The notes below the pieces were generated by a model. The model was given only the letters and a program-made list of their open reading frames with translations, had not been told where the DNA came from and did no database searches. This document shows, in pieces, positions 1 through 11,429 of a stretch of 64,000 nt of DNA. Within the stretch, counting starts at the first letter, position 1; each line of letters starts with the position of its first letter. A program made the position numbers and the translations under genes. This stretch comes from Notamacropus eugenii (lineage: Eukaryota; Chordata; Mammalia; Diprotodontia; Macropodidae): contig NC_092876.1 in the NCBI RefSeq assembly GCF_028372415.1, forward strand, positions 60,474,385-60,538,384, written 5' to 3'.

Positions 1-359
1 TTCTAGAAGGAGGCCAAAGAGTGTGAAAGATGATCATTAGCATCCCAGAGTTCTAGTGATACCTGTTCTTCTATCCTACAGATGTTCTATTGGCTGGAGC
101 TATCCCCCACAAGAGAGGGGCAATCATCCACCCAAGGTCACACAAGCATGTTGGTAGTAGAACTGGGAAATGAATCGATGTCTGCCAATTCCCTTTTGAG
201 AGTAGGTTCCTAACCTGTCTTAGCTGCTATGGGGATTTCCCAAGAGACTTCAGCATAGTCAGAGTCCTACCTGAAACAGAGAAAGCTCCCAAGGACCAAA
301 TAGCCCCTTCTGATCCAGGACATAAAGCTCCAAGGAGGCACAGAATCTAGGTTGGATGA
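1..359. other. Intergenic, no gene seen
   Basis: No coding signal is apparent. About 95-215 resembles a worn MIR-type SINE on the minus strand (a 'caaggtcacacaagc' block followed by 'gaactgggaaatgaa'). The rest is unassigned. Confidence 0.3.
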
Positions 360-560
360 AAGTGGACTTGGAGTCAGGAGAGATGGGTTCAGATCCTAGC
401 TCCAACCCTTACTTAACTGCCTGACTTTGGTCAGTTATCTCCATTGTAAAATTGAGAGTAATCCTTACACGCAATCTACCTCACAAGCCTTAGAATGACA
501 TTGTTGTGAGGAACAGACTTGGGACAATTGTGAATATGAAAGTTGACATCTTCTTTGCTC
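360..560 (+). repeat. MIR-type SINE, degraded
   Basis: Order of motifs fits a plus-strand MIR: a 'gagtcaggagagatgggttcagatcctagctcc' style promoter-B region, a worn 'ctgacttgg..cagttatct' core, then 'ttgttgtgagga'. Strongly diverged, so boundaries are approximate. The following 561-886 shows nothing recognisable. Confidence 0.45.
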
Positions 561-886
561 AGTGGGCTTCAGGTAGAAGGGAGATTCTTACACCCATATC
601 AGGGAGGCACTGATGTCCTTTGAGCAAATTCTAGAAAAACTCCCTAGGAGAGAGTCACCCAGAATGAAGAGGAAACCAACCCTACTCACTCTTATTTTGC
701 TTTTGGGACCTTCAAACTCCCTAGCAAGATTTGTACTGTGAAAGGGCCTTCATCTCCAAGGTCCTGCCCATGGTAAGCCAAGTCTCATATGGGCCCATTC
801 ACACTGCTGGGGGATCAAGGCAGACTAGACACTATATCCAGTCAGTCATGGGAGAGTAGACCTATGAGGGCCCTTAAGAAAAAAAG

Positions 887-1195
887 AATGTCAGAATTAG
901 AGGAGCCCTCAGAATGCAGAATATTAGAGCTGGAAGAGACCTTAGCACATAGAATGTCAAGAACTGGAAATGTGTAATGTCAGAATTTGGAAGGCCCATA
1001 GAATATGGAATGTCAGAGCTGGGAGGCCCTTAGAACACAGAATGTCAGAGCTGGGAGGGTCCTTAGAACACAGGATGTTAGAGCTGAGAAGGCCCTTAGA
1101 ACACAGAATGTCAGAGCTGGGAGGGCCTTTAGAACACAGAGTGTCAGAGCTAGGAGGAGCCTTAGAACAGAGAATGTCCGAACTGGGGGAGATGA
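887..1195 (-). repeat. 33-bp tail minisatellite, array 1
   Basis: About nine to ten diverged copies of a 33-bp unit whose plus-strand core is 'aatgtcagagctgggagg'. Read on the minus strand the unit is the tail 'cctcccagctctgacatt', which is found once at the 3' end of ordinary MIR-type SINEs here. A worn SINE body follows on the right at about 1320-1425 ('cagatgagataaatcaagg', 'tgtcacagtaggtaagtgg'), so the array is its expanded 3' tail. The open frames across it arise because 33 is a multiple of three. Confidence 0.75.
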
Positions 1196-1319
1196 AGGAT
1201 GTAAAAACAGAATTTTATGATGTCAGCACTTTTGCTCAAACTCCAATATTCAACTTCTCACATGGTAGACCCTTGATAAAAGTCTGGGGATTCAGATCAA
1301 ACAATGGGAGGGCAGAGGG

Positions 1320-1425
1320 GGCTTTAGAAGCCATTTAGTGATATTTTTCAGATGAGATAAATCAAGGTCCAAGAAGTGGAGATGGCCCAATGTCACAGTA
1401 GGTAAGTGGCAGCCTCAGGATGAGA
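1320..1425 (-). repeat. MIR-type SINE body attached to array 1
   Basis: Contains degraded versions of 'cagatgaggaaactgagg' and 'gtcacacagtagtaagtgg', the reverse complement of the MIR core. It is separated from array 1 by about 120 bp of unassigned DNA. From 1426 to 1726 nothing clear is seen. Confidence 0.4.
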
Positions 1426-1726
1426 ATGAGTGAGGCCACTGTCTCCATCCTGCTCCCTTGCTTCATTCAGGCAACAGTCATTGAGGAAGTAGCTGCTCTA
1501 CCCTGCGTTGGGCACTGGAAGGGGTGGGGGGTGGGGCAGGTCATAAAAGAACAACAATGCTTTGGTCCTAATGACCCTGTTATCCGACATTTGCACAATG
1601 CTTTTAGCTCCACCTCAGTGATGCAGATCAAAGATTGTGGTCCTCACTTTATTGAGGAAACAAAGAGAGGTCACAAATGGAGCTAAGGACGTGGCATGGC
1701 CTTAGCACAGTGCCTGCCTGGCACAT

Positions 1727-1965
1727 TGTGGTTGGTCAGTTGTATCTGACTCTCTGTGACCCCATTTGGGATTTCTTGGCAAAGATACTGGACTGGTTTG
1801 CCATTTCCTTCTCCAGTGTATTGAGGTAAACAGGGGTTAAGTGACTTGCCCAGGGATCACATAGCTAGTAAGTGTCTGAGGCCAGATTTGAACTGAGGTC
1901 TTCCTCAGGCCCAGTCCACTCCAGGCCCAGTCCTCTATCTACCAAGCCATCCCAAAGCCTCCACT
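1727..1965 (-). repeat. tRNA-headed SINE with BovB-type tail
   Basis: On the plus strand it starts with 'ggttggtcagttgtatctga', passes 'actggtttgccatttccttc', then the 'aagtgacttgcccaggg' core and ends near a tRNA-like head ('tctatctaccaagcc'). The left part matches the reverse complement of the RTE/BovB 3' end as I remember it. The SINE therefore points left, with its tail at 1727. Confidence 0.65.
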
Positions 1966-2049
1966 TGGCACATAATAGGGGTTTCATATACATATTTCTT
2001 TGACTTGGAAGCTTGGCCTTTTCATTTATTTGTCTAGTACTCCATCTTT

Positions 2050-2285
2050 TCATAAGTTAACATTTAAAGATATATGTGTGTATGTATATACTCACAAACA
2101 CATATGTATAGATGTGTATAGATGTTTATCACAACCCTGTGAAATTTTAATCATATATATTATTGTATAATATATATTATATATATATTACATATACAAT
2201 TTAATGAAATTCCAGAGAATTATATATAATTCTGCAATTATATATACAGATGAAGAAAATGAAAGAAATAATAATCCTGAGAATA
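2050..2285. repeat. TG/TA-rich simple sequence with AT palindromes
   Basis: Low-complexity 'tatgtgtgtatgtatata' followed by near-perfect AT palindromes around 2150-2200 that could extrude as a cruciform. No coding content. Confidence 0.8.
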
Positions 2286-2289
2286 TATA

Positions 2290-2400
2290 TACAGATGAGA
2301 CTGAAAGAAGTGATTTGCCCAGGGTTACAGAGCCAGTAAGTGTCTGAGGCAGGATTTGAACTCAGAACCAGGACTCTATCCACTGATCTCCAACCTCAGG
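2290..2400 (-). repeat. Core SINE fragment
   Basis: Shows 'agtgatttgcccaggg', 'cagtaagtgtctgaggc' and 'ggatttgaactcag', ending with 'actctatccactg': the reverse complement of a tRNA-headed MIR/Mar-type SINE. Confidence 0.7.
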
Positions 2401-2514
2401 GCAGCTGGGATCCATAGAACTTTGGTGTGCTCTGGGCTCAGACTCAAGGCCAGTATGGGAGCAATTGGGAGATGCTACAGGACAGGGTGAAGAGAATTCA
2501 GTAACTCAAAACCA

Positions 2515-2850
2515 CAACATTTGTTAAGTGGTGACATACAAAGATAAATCAAAGCCTGTGCCTATCTTCAAGGAGATTATATTCTGTTAGGAAACCTACA
2601 ACAGGGCACAATTAACCTAAGGCACAGGAATCAGTTACAAAGGAAATAGAATATTTTGTTTAGGACCATGAGTGTCTCCTCCTTTTGGCTGAGGTCCTGT
2701 CTATCCTTCATCCATCCACATCCTTTGGAATCTGTATATTGTGTGTGTGACACACACATCCTTCTGATGGATTATAAGCTCCTTGAAGGCAGGGACTGCC
2801 TCATTTTATCTTTATATCCCCCCAAGGCCTAGGAAACTGGATCTCTTTTA
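2515..2850 (+). repeat. Old interspersed repeat plus L2-type 3' tail
   Basis: At 2515-2690 the block 'tatcttcaaggagattatattct' belongs to an old mammalian repeat also seen at 22.5, 26.5, 30.4 and 51.2 kb. At 2755-2850 'ttataagctccttgaaggcagg' and 'tatatccccc' are typical of an L2 3' end. Confidence 0.5.
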
Positions 2851-2854
2851 CTTA

Positions 2855-3000
2855 GAGCTGTCAGATGTTCAAACAGGCTGTCTTTAGAGATGGTGAGCTC
2901 TCAGAAGCTGGAGAACTTGGGATGGTCTGCATGGGAGTTGGATACCTCTCAGGGAGGCAATGGAGGGATTTCCTGAATTCAGGCAGGAGGCTGAATTAGA
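2855..3000 (+). repeat. CR1/L3 LINE 3' fragment
   Basis: 'gagctgtcagatgttcaaac', 'ggtgagctctcag' and 'gcaggaggctgaattagacc' are diverged forms of the CR1/L3 3' end ('gagctgtccaaaagtgga'). Low certainty because of age. Confidence 0.35.
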
Positions 3001-3002
3001 CC

Positions 3003-3240
3003 AATGTTCTCAAAGCATGATTCAGAGACCTCTAGGGGAGAGGAGGTTCAAGACCCTTTCAGGGGGTTCTCAAGGTCAAGATAATTGTCACAAAAGTACT
3101 AAGATGTTCTAATTTCAAATACAATAAATATCGGAAGATATAACCCACATAAACAAAAACCTCTTTGGAAGGTAGGATCCCCAGTAATTTTTAGGAGTGT
3201 AAAGGGGTTCTGAGACAAACAAATTGGAGAACTACTCAGA
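3003..3240. mobile_element. hAT-like non-autonomous DNA transposon
   Basis: Left end 'caatgttctcaaagcatg' and right end 'aattggagaactactcag' are worn inverted repeats of the 'agtggttctcaaa' class. Interior has 'accctttcagggggttctca' and 'actaagatgttc', as in Charlie-type elements. About 235 bp, no transposase. Confidence 0.5.
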
Positions 3241-3329
3241 CATACAAGGCCCATCCAACTCTCCTGTTTTGCTGAAGCTATTGAAGGTTAGCTGAGGATT
3301 GCAAGGAGATGCTTGGTTTTCCTCAGGAA

Positions 3330-3690
3330 CTCTCAGCATGGTTATGATGGAGAGGGGTCTTGAAGCCAGAAGAGATTTGGGTTCAAGTCCTCCCTCTGAT
3401 TGTGAGATTCTGGGTAAGTCATGAAACTTCTCAGGTCCCCAGATAACTCTCCAAGAGGAAGAGTGATAGAGGAGCTGTCCAAGGTGTAAGATGGAGGAGA
3501 GAATTTGCTGAAAGTTCCCTGAACCAAGGAAATCACAGATCTGTCCAGAACTCCCCACAACCCACCCATTCCCCCCCCCCCAAAAAAATCCATATTACCA
3601 ACAGGGTGATGAAAATTAAATGAGACAATGTATGCAAGGTGCTGTGGAAAACTTGAAGTAATGTATCAGTTGTTATTTTATTACTATTAT
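3330..3690 (+). repeat. MIR-type SINE, interrupted
   Basis: 'gaagccagaagagatttggg', 'aagtcatgaaacttctcag' and, after a C/A homopolymer at 3568-3590, 'atgaaaattaaatgagac' and 'gcaaggtgctgtggaaaac' follow MIR order on the plus strand. Confidence 0.5.
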
Positions 3691-3699
3691 CACATCTAA

Positions 3700-4045
3700 T
3701 TCAATACTACAAAGGATCCATAATCTCAACTATGTCACTCCTCTCCTCAATAAAATCCACTGGAACCCTATGACTTTTAGGATCAAATAAAAATTCTCTG
3801 GCATTTCATGAAAGTCCCTCACAACCTGGCTCCCATCTTACTCTACAATCCAGTCAAATCATGCCCTCTTGCTGTTGCATGAATTCAGCCCTTCATCTGT
3901 CTCTGGTCCTTTGCATGGGCTGGCCCTCATGCCTGACATGCAATCCCTCCTCATCTTCACCTCTCAGAATTCCTGTTTGAATCCTTAAAAGTTTACATTT
4001 TATGTGAGACATTTCCAAATGCTAGTGTCTCCCTCCCCCAAAAAA
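3700..4045 (+). repeat. L2 LINE 3' end
   Basis: Matches the L2 3' region in order: 'tcaataaaatccactgg', 'cctcacaacctggctcccat', 'cctttgcatgggctgg', 'atgcctgacatgcaatccct', 'tcttcacctctcagaattcc'. No frame remains. Confidence 0.7.
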
Positions 4046-4065
4046 ATTAACATTGCCTTGAATTT

Positions 4066-4112
4066 GTGTGTATATATATATATGCATATGTGTACATGTA
4101 TGTGTGTGGACT
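4066..4112. repeat. TG/TA simple repeat
   Basis: 'gtgtgtatatatatatatgc' grading into 'tacatgtatgtgtgtgg'. Confidence 0.8.
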
Positions 4113-5000
4113 CACTGGGCTCTGAAGGCCCTTCCAGGGTAGAGCCATGATCCTTTCAGGTGCCTTGGTCTTTAAAGGGTCAAATGTTCCCTCGGATCTC
4201 TTCAGCTCTAAAACTGATGATAATTTCAATGATCATTTCCTTTCAGTTCCCACCCATCCACCCAGCTCCCCTTGGCAGTGACCTCTTTGTCTCTCTCTGC
4301 TCTCTCGGTTTTACAGATGGAGAAACCGAGATACAGTTTATGGAGGGAAGGAGAGATGTATCTAGGAGTGAGTGTCAAAGGCTTGAAGGACATTGGAAAC
4401 ATCTGAAATCCCAGGCTCAGGCCAGAGAAGGCCTTTGGTCAGCTCAGAATTCCAGGCACACCTTTGCAAAACCAAAGCCTGACTCTGATTCTAGGTCAGT
4501 CAGTGGGGAACCCGAGCTGTGAATACCCAGCCCACAGGAGGGGAGAAGTCTTGAAGATGACCAGAACTGACTCCCTTAAAGGCCAGTGGCCTTTTTCGGG
4601 GAGGCCAGGCCCCAGCTGAGTGGCTGCCAGACAAGGGGGAACTTCAGACCCAGAGCCAGACAGAAACAAGGAAAGCAGTTTTCCTTCAAAGGCAGCAAGC
4701 GCCCAGCAGCTCCCCATGAGCCATACACAAACAAAAAACAAGCAGATGAATAGGCCACATTTTGTTTGAATTCAAAATCTTAAGACCATTAGACTCATCT
4801 TTGCCCCTCACTTTACAGAGGGACTAAGGCCTAGAGAAACCCCTGTAACCTTTTGTTCTGCCCAGGTCTCTCTGTGTCACAGACAGAGTGTCAGAGGAGA
4901 AAGTCATGCAGGGAGAGGTTGCTTCGTTTAGCGTATTTTTATTGACAGAACCTAGCACAGTACCTGGAATCGTAATAGGCAAATGCTGTTGGTTGATTAA
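4113..5000. other. Intergenic, no gene seen
   Basis: Mostly unique-looking. A MIR-core scrap lies near 4310-4340 ('ttttacagatggagaaac'), another at 4808-4850, and an L2/MIR-type tail at 4945-5000 ('cctagcacagtacctgg'). Short open frames here show no family resemblance. Confidence 0.4.
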
Positions 5001-5004
5001 AATA

Positions 5005-5215
5005 TACAATGTTAGAACTGGGAGGGAATTTAGAATACAGAACATCAGAGCTGGGAGGGCCTTTAGAACACAGAATGTCAGAGCTGGGACAGGCCTTAGA
5101 ACCCAGAATATTAGAGCTAGGAGGGGCCTCAGAACACAGAATATCAGAGCTGGGACAGACCTTAGAATATAGACTATCAGAGTCAGGAAGGGCTTTAGAA
5201 CATGGAAAAATCTTT
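5005..5215 (-). repeat. 33-bp tail minisatellite, array 2
   Basis: Six diverged units with the same plus-strand core 'tcagagctgggagggc' as array 1. The same minus-strand tail orientation applies; only a short scrap that could be SINE body follows on the right (5200-5225). Confidence 0.75.
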
Positions 5216-5229
5216 AGATACCATTAGTG

Positions 5230-5545
5230 TCAGAACTATACTAGATTAAAATGAGCCAGTTCCTGCTCTCAAGGAAACTGCATACAGTTATATATGACTT
5301 ATGCAAAATATGTGCATAATATATAAGGCAATTTTGGAAGTGGCAGGAGGTACTAGGGGGAGGGGAAGAACAGGAGTCAGACAGGCCTTCAAGTAGGAGG
5401 TGACACATATGCCAAGCTTCAATGGAAGCTAGAGATTCAGTGAAGTGGAGGTGAGAAGAGAATGTCTTACAGGCACCAAAAACAACAGCCTTTGCAAAAG
5501 TGTGGAAGCAGGAGATGGACTGTCAACCAGGATTAAGTCCTAGAA
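5230..5545 (+). repeat. Old interspersed repeat (unnamed family)
   Basis: 'gttcctgctctcaaggaaac', then 'ggaggtgacacatatgcc', then 'acagcctttgcaaaagtgtgg'. This order ('tgccctcaaggagctta ... tgcaaaggc') recurs in an old mammalian repeat also at 10.1, 40.1 and 58.8 kb; I cannot name it. Confidence 0.45.
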
Positions 5546-6284
5546 CCTCAGACTGCCAATCCAAGGCCCATTTTACTAGAACTAATAAAAAAGCAAAAAA
5601 GACTAATAAACTCTAAGGTGAGGGCATGGGCTAACAAGCTAGGTTTGAAACAAAACAAACACAAAATACCTCCCTAGGAATCTGTGGACAACTCAGTGGC
5701 TCATGACTGGTTTGACTCTTTTCTCATCTGAACCCTCAGGCCCAGGAAATCAGAAGGACAGACCCTTGGTTGCCAGTCTCCCAGTACCTTTAGAGAAGAA
5801 CTATACTCCTTGGAGAGGTTTGGGAAGAGGATGGTACAATCTGACAGGATGAGAGGGGGAGACCTACAGCTAGGGTGGAAATGGGAGAGAGTCCAGGGAG
5901 ATGTTTTCCAAAAGATTCAAGTAAAGACAACAGGGGATATTTCAGAGACCAAGTATTTGGGTGAGATGTGGGGTGATATGCAATCAGCCTTAAGCTTGGA
6001 GACAAGATAACCTCTCTCTGCCCAGAGGAGGACAGACCCAGCGAGCTTTGAGGTAAGTGCCACAAGTCACTGCCAGCTAGGGGGTCTCAAGATGGAAAAG
6101 AAATCTCAGTGATTGAGGCAATAGCCAGTTTGTTTGCTGGATGATGAAGAACGCAGTGTAGACTCTGGCCCCAGCAGGAGTAATGGGGGAGGGAGCCAGA
6201 GCCTTCAGTGGGCTCCAGGAAGGTCACGCTGGCTGCTGGCCAATGGAGGTGAAGGAGCCACCCAAAACATGGGTTTCTTTCAGT
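5546..6284. other. Intergenic, no gene seen
   Basis: No recognisable repeat or coding family. Overlapping short open frames on both strands have no known motif. Confidence 0.4.
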
Positions 6285-7180
6285 CACAGATTCATAGTTT
6301 CAAAGCTGGCTGGCTCCTCAGAGGCCATTCATTCTAACTCACACCCAGAAAAGACTCTACTTAGAGACTTTCAGTAAAGGGACACCTATTTCACTTAAGG
6401 ATGGCTCTAATGGGCAGGAAGTTTTTCCTGACATCAAGACCAATTTGCTTCATCCCACCCATACCCATGGCTCCTAGTTCAACCCTCTGAAGCCAGATAA
6501 CATTTATGAAGCATCTACTTTGTGTCCAGCTCTATCTCATTTCATCTTTATGACAACCCTGGGAGTTAACTCTAATAATAATCATCTCTATTATTATCCT
6601 CATTTTATAGATGAGGAAACTGAGGCAACAGAGTTTAAGTGACTTGCCCAAGGTCATACAGCTAGTTAGTATCTGAGGTCAGATCAGGTCTTCTGGCCTC
6701 TGGGTCCAGCACTCTATCCACTATAGCTATAGAACAAGACTAATTTCTCTTCCATATAATAGCCCTTTAAACATTTGAACACTGCTATCATATCCCTTCT
6801 CCACCCTCCTCAACCAGTCCTCATATAACATGAACTCAGGCCCCTTTAACACCTTGGTTGCTTTCCAGTTTATCAATCAATCAGCATCCATAAAGTGCCT
6901 GCTATGTGCCAGGCTCTGAGTTTATCAATATCCTTTCTAACATTGAACATAGTTCTTCAGATATAACCTGACCAGGGCAGAGGACAGTGGGATTCTCACC
7001 TCCTTATTTCTTGAAACTTTGTCTCTCTTAGTATAACCCAAGATTATGTCAGCTTTTTGGTCTACCCATCATACTACTGATTCATACTGAGTTTGTAATC
7101 CACTAATACCCCCAGATCATCTTCAGACAAACTGATGCCTCAAAAAGATTCCCTTCATGCTTATACAGTCATTTTTTAAG
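6285..7180 (-). repeat. CR1/L3 LINE 3' part, split by SINEs
   Basis: Minus-strand CR1/L3 blocks: 'gcaggaagtttttcctgaca' (6414), 'atcatatcccttctcc' (6788), 'cctgaccagggcagagg' (6967), 'cagctttttggtc' (7049) and 'taatacccccagatcatc' (7103). It is broken by the MIR-type SINE at 6485-6735 and a SINE scrap at 6868-6925. Confidence 0.65.
6485..6735 (-). repeat. MIR/Ther-type core SINE
   Basis: Complete-looking reverse copy: 'aagcatctactttgtg', 'tagatgaggaaactgaggc', 'aagtgacttgcccaagg', 'gcactctatccacta'. It interrupts the CR1/L3 copy and so is the later insertion. Confidence 0.75.
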
Positions 7181-7439
7181 ACGTCACCTCAGCCTACGAG
7201 ACCAAGACGTTTACTTCATTCATGTGTGGTAGGGAGCTTGGTTCTTAAGTCCACGAAAGGTTGCTCTGGAATTCTTCCACCCCAGCCCTCAGAATCCTGA
7301 TCTGAGTCACAAGAATTGAGGCAAACAGGGGAGTCTGCTTGCTGGGCCTTTTTTTAAAATTTAGAGGCCTGAATGACTCATAGGAAAAGTGCTTTGAGGG
7401 GAAATGTTTCTTAGAGCAAAGAGGGAGGAGACATGCAGC

Positions 7440-7700
7440 AGAGGCAAGTACAAAGCAAGTGGGGATAATGAGAGAGAAACCGTGGAGAGCAATGGAGGAA
7501 AGACAGACAGGGAGATGGAAGAAGAGAGAAGGAAAGAAAAAGATTCGAGCGGAAGCAACTGAATCAGCCCCCACAAAACAAAGGCAAGGGGCCCACAGGA
7601 GAGACAGACACATGGGGAAAATCTCAGAGCCAGGGGCTGGGGAGGAATGAGAAAGAAAGGAGAGACAGAGAGGAGAAAATAGAGGTATGAAAGACAGTAC
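7440..7700. repeat. Purine-rich low-complexity tract
   Basis: Plus strand is strongly A/G-biased ('ggaaagaaaaagattcgag', 'gaaaggagagacagagagg'). The long open frames on the other strand are a by-product of this bias. 7181-7439 shows nothing recognisable. Confidence 0.6.
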
Positions 7701-7704
7701 AAGA

Positions 7705-8760
7705 TGCACAGGCTGAGCTCACAGTTTTCCGTGTGCCCTATATACTCTGACCACTACCCCTACTGGATACTCTCCTCTCCCTCAGCCATCAGCCCCCTCT
7801 GCTCTCCTTCTACCTCTCCAGACACCCCTTCATCACCTTCTTTCCCCAAGGGACCATCTTGGTCCCTATTTTCATCTTTTCCATGTCTCTAGCTCAGCAA
7901 TCCCATCCAGTCCCATAAGTGATTAATTAATAAACTTATATTTTTACAAGGCTTGACCTTTCCCCCCTGAGCATCAGACAGGTATTGCCAATTTCCTCCA
8001 GGATCTTTCTACTTGCATGCTCCACTAGCACCTCAAATTCAGCATGAGACATCTTGATGAGGTGAGTGAATGGCAGGCTTGAAGTCAGGAAGACTCAAAA
8101 CCACCCCAGATACTGACTAGTTCTACGACCCTGGGCAAATCACCTAAACACTCAAAGCCTTACTTTTCTCATCTGCAAAGTGAGGGGACTAGACTCCATT
8201 ACCCTAAGGTCTCTTCCGACTCTCAATCTTGTGCTCCACTGTGCAAAGCCAACTGTATTATCTTTCTCCCTAACTTTCTGACTTCACTATCCTCTGCCTG
8301 AACTACCACCATCCAGTTATTGTCTTGTGTTCACAATCTAAACATTATCTTCAACTCTTGCCTTTCACACCAGTTCAGGGAACAAGCCTGTCGATTCTAC
8401 CTCTGAAGCATCTCTTAAATCCATTTCTAGTCCCACTGGCCCTCCCAAGTACAGCCCTCACTCTGACTTGCTGAGATTATTAGCATAGTCTCCTGCCACC
8501 TCCATTCTCTGCTCCCTCCAATTTTTCCCATATGTCGCTGACAAATTATTCTTTCCAATGCAGAGATCAGATCAGATCTCTCCTCTGTACAAAAATTTCC
8601 AGATTGTACCCTATTTTTCCCATGGTAAAATTCAAATTTTTTTGCCCATGTAGTGGGTGAGGAGTGATCTGTCTGGTGACTGGCCCTGTTCAGTACCATC
8701 AATGTACTTGGCACATCGTAAGATAAATGCATACATAACCTTCACCCTTATTCTTTCATT
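7705..8760 (+). repeat. L2-type LINE pieces with a MIR insertion
   Basis: 7940-8045 ('tccactagcacctcaaattc') and 8241-8760 ('ctgcctgaactaccaccatc', 'cagatcagatctctcctctg', 'catggtaaaattcaaat') fit L2 on the plus strand. Between them 8050-8240 is a MIR-type SINE ('ctgggcaaatcacctaaac') ending in a single 'taaggtctcttccgactctc' tail. 7705-7940 is C/T-rich and unassigned. Confidence 0.5.
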
Positions 8761-9000
8761 CTAGTTCCCACTCCCACCTGTTATGTGGGCCATTTTAGTA
8801 CCAGAGGGCACCCAGGGGTAACTGCCTAGCTCTGTCTAGAGAGACAGAGCTAATGCAGAGCTAATGACAATCTTTAAGCCTTATCACTTTTCTCTGGTCT
8901 AGGAGTTGTATGGATGGATTAGTTAATCAAATCTCATGCCCTGCCCTCTAGGAAAACTATATCCATTTGCCTCGGTTTTCATTGTGTTTGCTAATTGGAA
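8761..9000. other. Intergenic, no gene seen
   Basis: Nothing recognised in this short stretch. Confidence 0.4.
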
Positions 9001-9430
9001 GGTAATACGCATTTATTAAGCTCCTGCTATGTGCCCAGCACTGCAGTAAGCACTTGATAAATTTTATCTCCTCTGGCCCTCACAACAAGCCTAGGAGATA
9101 TTTGCTGTTATAATTTCCATTTTATAGCTGAGAAAACTGAAGCAAACAGAGGTTAAGTAATAACAGTAACCGCTAACATTTATATAGCACTTACTACATG
9201 CCAGGTAAACTGTACTAAACATGTTACAAATTTTATCTCATTTGATCTTCACAATTATCCTGGGAGGTGGGTATTATTTTTAACCCTATTTTACGTATGA
9301 GGAAACTTAGACAAACAAATGTTAAGTGACTTGCCCAGAGTCATGCTGCTAGTATCTGAGACTGGATTTGAATTCGGGTCTTTCTGCCTGCTGGCCCATC
9401 ACTCTATCCACTGTTCTACCCAGCTGCCAC
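9001..9430 (-). repeat. Two adjoining MIR/Ther-type SINEs
   Basis: First copy (9001-9160) has 'gcatttattaagctcctgct' and a core that stops at 'gaggttaagtaa'. The second (9161-9430) is nearly full, from 'atttatatagcacttactac' through 'aagtgacttgcccagag' to 'actctatccactg' and a 'cccagctgcc' head. Both point left. Confidence 0.75.
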
Positions 9431-9589
9431 TATATACAACAGAGAGAAAATGCAGAGAAAGAAATGCCATGCCAGTCATTCAAGGTCCTTTTCAGTGTAG
9501 TGACATCCCAGCCTTCTGGTCTCATCTCCCTTCCATGGGTTCTATACTTATAAATCTTAGTTTGGTTAGACCACGCCTGTCTATTTTTA

Positions 9590-9810
9590 TTTCTTAAATG
9601 AGTCATACATTCTTGTACCTCCATGGCTCCCCAACTTCACCTGATAAACCCTATCTATTTTCTCCAGGAAGCCTTCTCTGATCAACCCCACCCTCCCATC
9701 AGGAATGATCTTTTCCCACAAACCTAACATAGTACTTGATTTTGCACCTCCCATACATTTGCCACATAATGTGCATTCCCATTATCTATTATCCAGTTCA
9801 GTAAACATTT
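9590..9810 (+). repeat. L2 LINE 3' end
   Basis: 'ccaggaagccttctctgatc' then 'catagtacttgattttgc' and 'tacatttgccacataatgtg' follow L2 3'-end order. Confidence 0.6.
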
Positions 9811-9824
9811 ATTCACCATTAAGT

Positions 9825-10078
9825 GTGTAGTAGATAGGAAACCAGACTTGAAATTGGAGAAACTTGAGTTCAAATCTTGCCTCAGACACTTACTGGCTGT
9901 GTGGCCCTGGACAAATCACTTAATCTCTGTCTTCCTCAGTTTCCTCAACCACAAAATGGGGATCATAATTGCACCGACCTCCAAGAGTTGTTGTGAGGAT
10001 TAAATGAGATAATATGTGTGAAGTATTTTTGTAAACTTTAAAATACTATATACATGCTAGGTGTTATTAATAGTATTA
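9825..10078 (+). repeat. MIR SINE, nearly full length
   Basis: Reads in order 'gagttcaaatcttgcctcag', 'tgtgtggccctggacaaatc', 'cctcagtttcctcaaccac', 'gttgttgtgaggattaaatg' and the 'ctaggtgttattaatag' end. One of the best-kept MIR copies here. Confidence 0.8.
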
Positions 10079-10081
10079 TTG

Positions 10082-10400
10082 AGATTAAAATGAAACAGTC
10101 CCTGACTAGAGGTACTTATATTCTTCTAGGGAGAAACAAGAGATAAGTATCATAATGAGTAAAAACAAAGGAACTTCAGGGGAGAGAGACCCCTAACAAC
10201 TCCCAGGATCAGTAGTGACCTGAGAAATCACTTCTCTGAAGAGAGGAATGATCATTGATGATGAGAAGCCTGAGTTAGATTTTGAAGGAAACCAAGGCTC
10301 CTAAAGGAGGAAGTGAATACCCAGTGGGTCCGAAGTAAGGAGGACAGGTAGGCAGGAGAGGGGAGATGGTATGATAAGTCTGGGAAATGTGACTTCTACT
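10082..10400 (+). repeat. Old interspersed repeat (unnamed family)
   Basis: Same unnamed family as 5230-5545: 'aaacagtccctgactagag', 'gaagcctgagttagattttg'. Worn. Confidence 0.4.
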
Positions 10401-10639
10401 CCTACTAACTAGGATTGCTGAGTTCCATGGGAGCATGAAAATCTGTCTGAACTTTGTGACCCTCTTAGCTACTGCTCAGATAAACCTAAATAAAAAGAGG
10501 CTGGAGAACTTGGCGGAGACCAGTTTGCAAACCCAACATAATGGTGAACTGAGGCAAATCTAAAACAAGAGAAACTGATGAATGATTCTACTTGGCCATA
10601 GTGTAGCCTGGAAAGTAGTCCAGGGAATAACTGTGCACT

Positions 10640-11030
10640 CAGAGAAGGGATTCACAGAAGGGTGACCATTGATGGTGAGAAGATAAAGACCAGACTGTGT
10701 AAGGCTTGACTGAAATGAAGATGGTTAGCTTGGAGAAGATGTAGGGGAAACATGACCCTTGTCTTCAAGGGTCAGAAGGGCTACCATGTGGCACCTGTCT
10801 AACTAAGAGCAGTGAGATTTCTCCCATTCCATTGTAGGGAGAACAGCCTACCTAGAGCTGTCCAAGGTAGGACAGGCCACCTCTAGACAAAAGGTTTCTC
10901 CTTACTCACTAGGGATCTTGGGTGGATGGTCACTAATTAGGGGTGTTATTGAGAGGATTGCTATCCTATCACAGGTTGGCTGAGATATCTGAAGTCCTTT
11001 CCAGTTCTCTGATCCTGTAAGTCTCAGAAA
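10640..11030 (+). repeat. CR1/L3 LINE 3' end
   Basis: 'gttagcttggagaagatg', 'tgacccttgtcttcaagggt', 'agagctgtccaaggtagg', and the terminal 'gaagtcctttccagttctc'. This LINE end carries the tail sequence once only, unlike the 33-bp arrays. 10401-10639 and 11031-11429 are unassigned. Confidence 0.65.
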
Positions 11031-11429
11031 TCAATCTTTATTTGGTCTTAATTTCCTGTTTTGTTGGGAGTAGTTCTTTTTGAAGCCTTCATATCTCTGC
11101 ACAAGCCCACTACTAGTGTGTTGGGCCCCAAAAGAATCTGAGGACCAAGATAACAGAGAGCTGAGATCCTCCCTCTAGGTCTGTCCTAAAGGAAGGAGTC
11201 AGCAACGGACTAAATCTGAATAAGCCAGCAGATACCAGGGTCTGCTGAGGGACCAACCTTGGCACAACAATGCCACTTTGTGGCCAGTGAAGGGAAGGCA
11301 GCCTGGAAAAGCTCCAGCCTCCTTTTTTGTTCCCCCCTAGAGGTCCTAACATAAGTATTCTGTCCAGGGAGTATGTCAGGAGAGGTCTCTGGAGAATCAC
11401 CTGAACAGAGGGGTATTCTCAAAAATCAT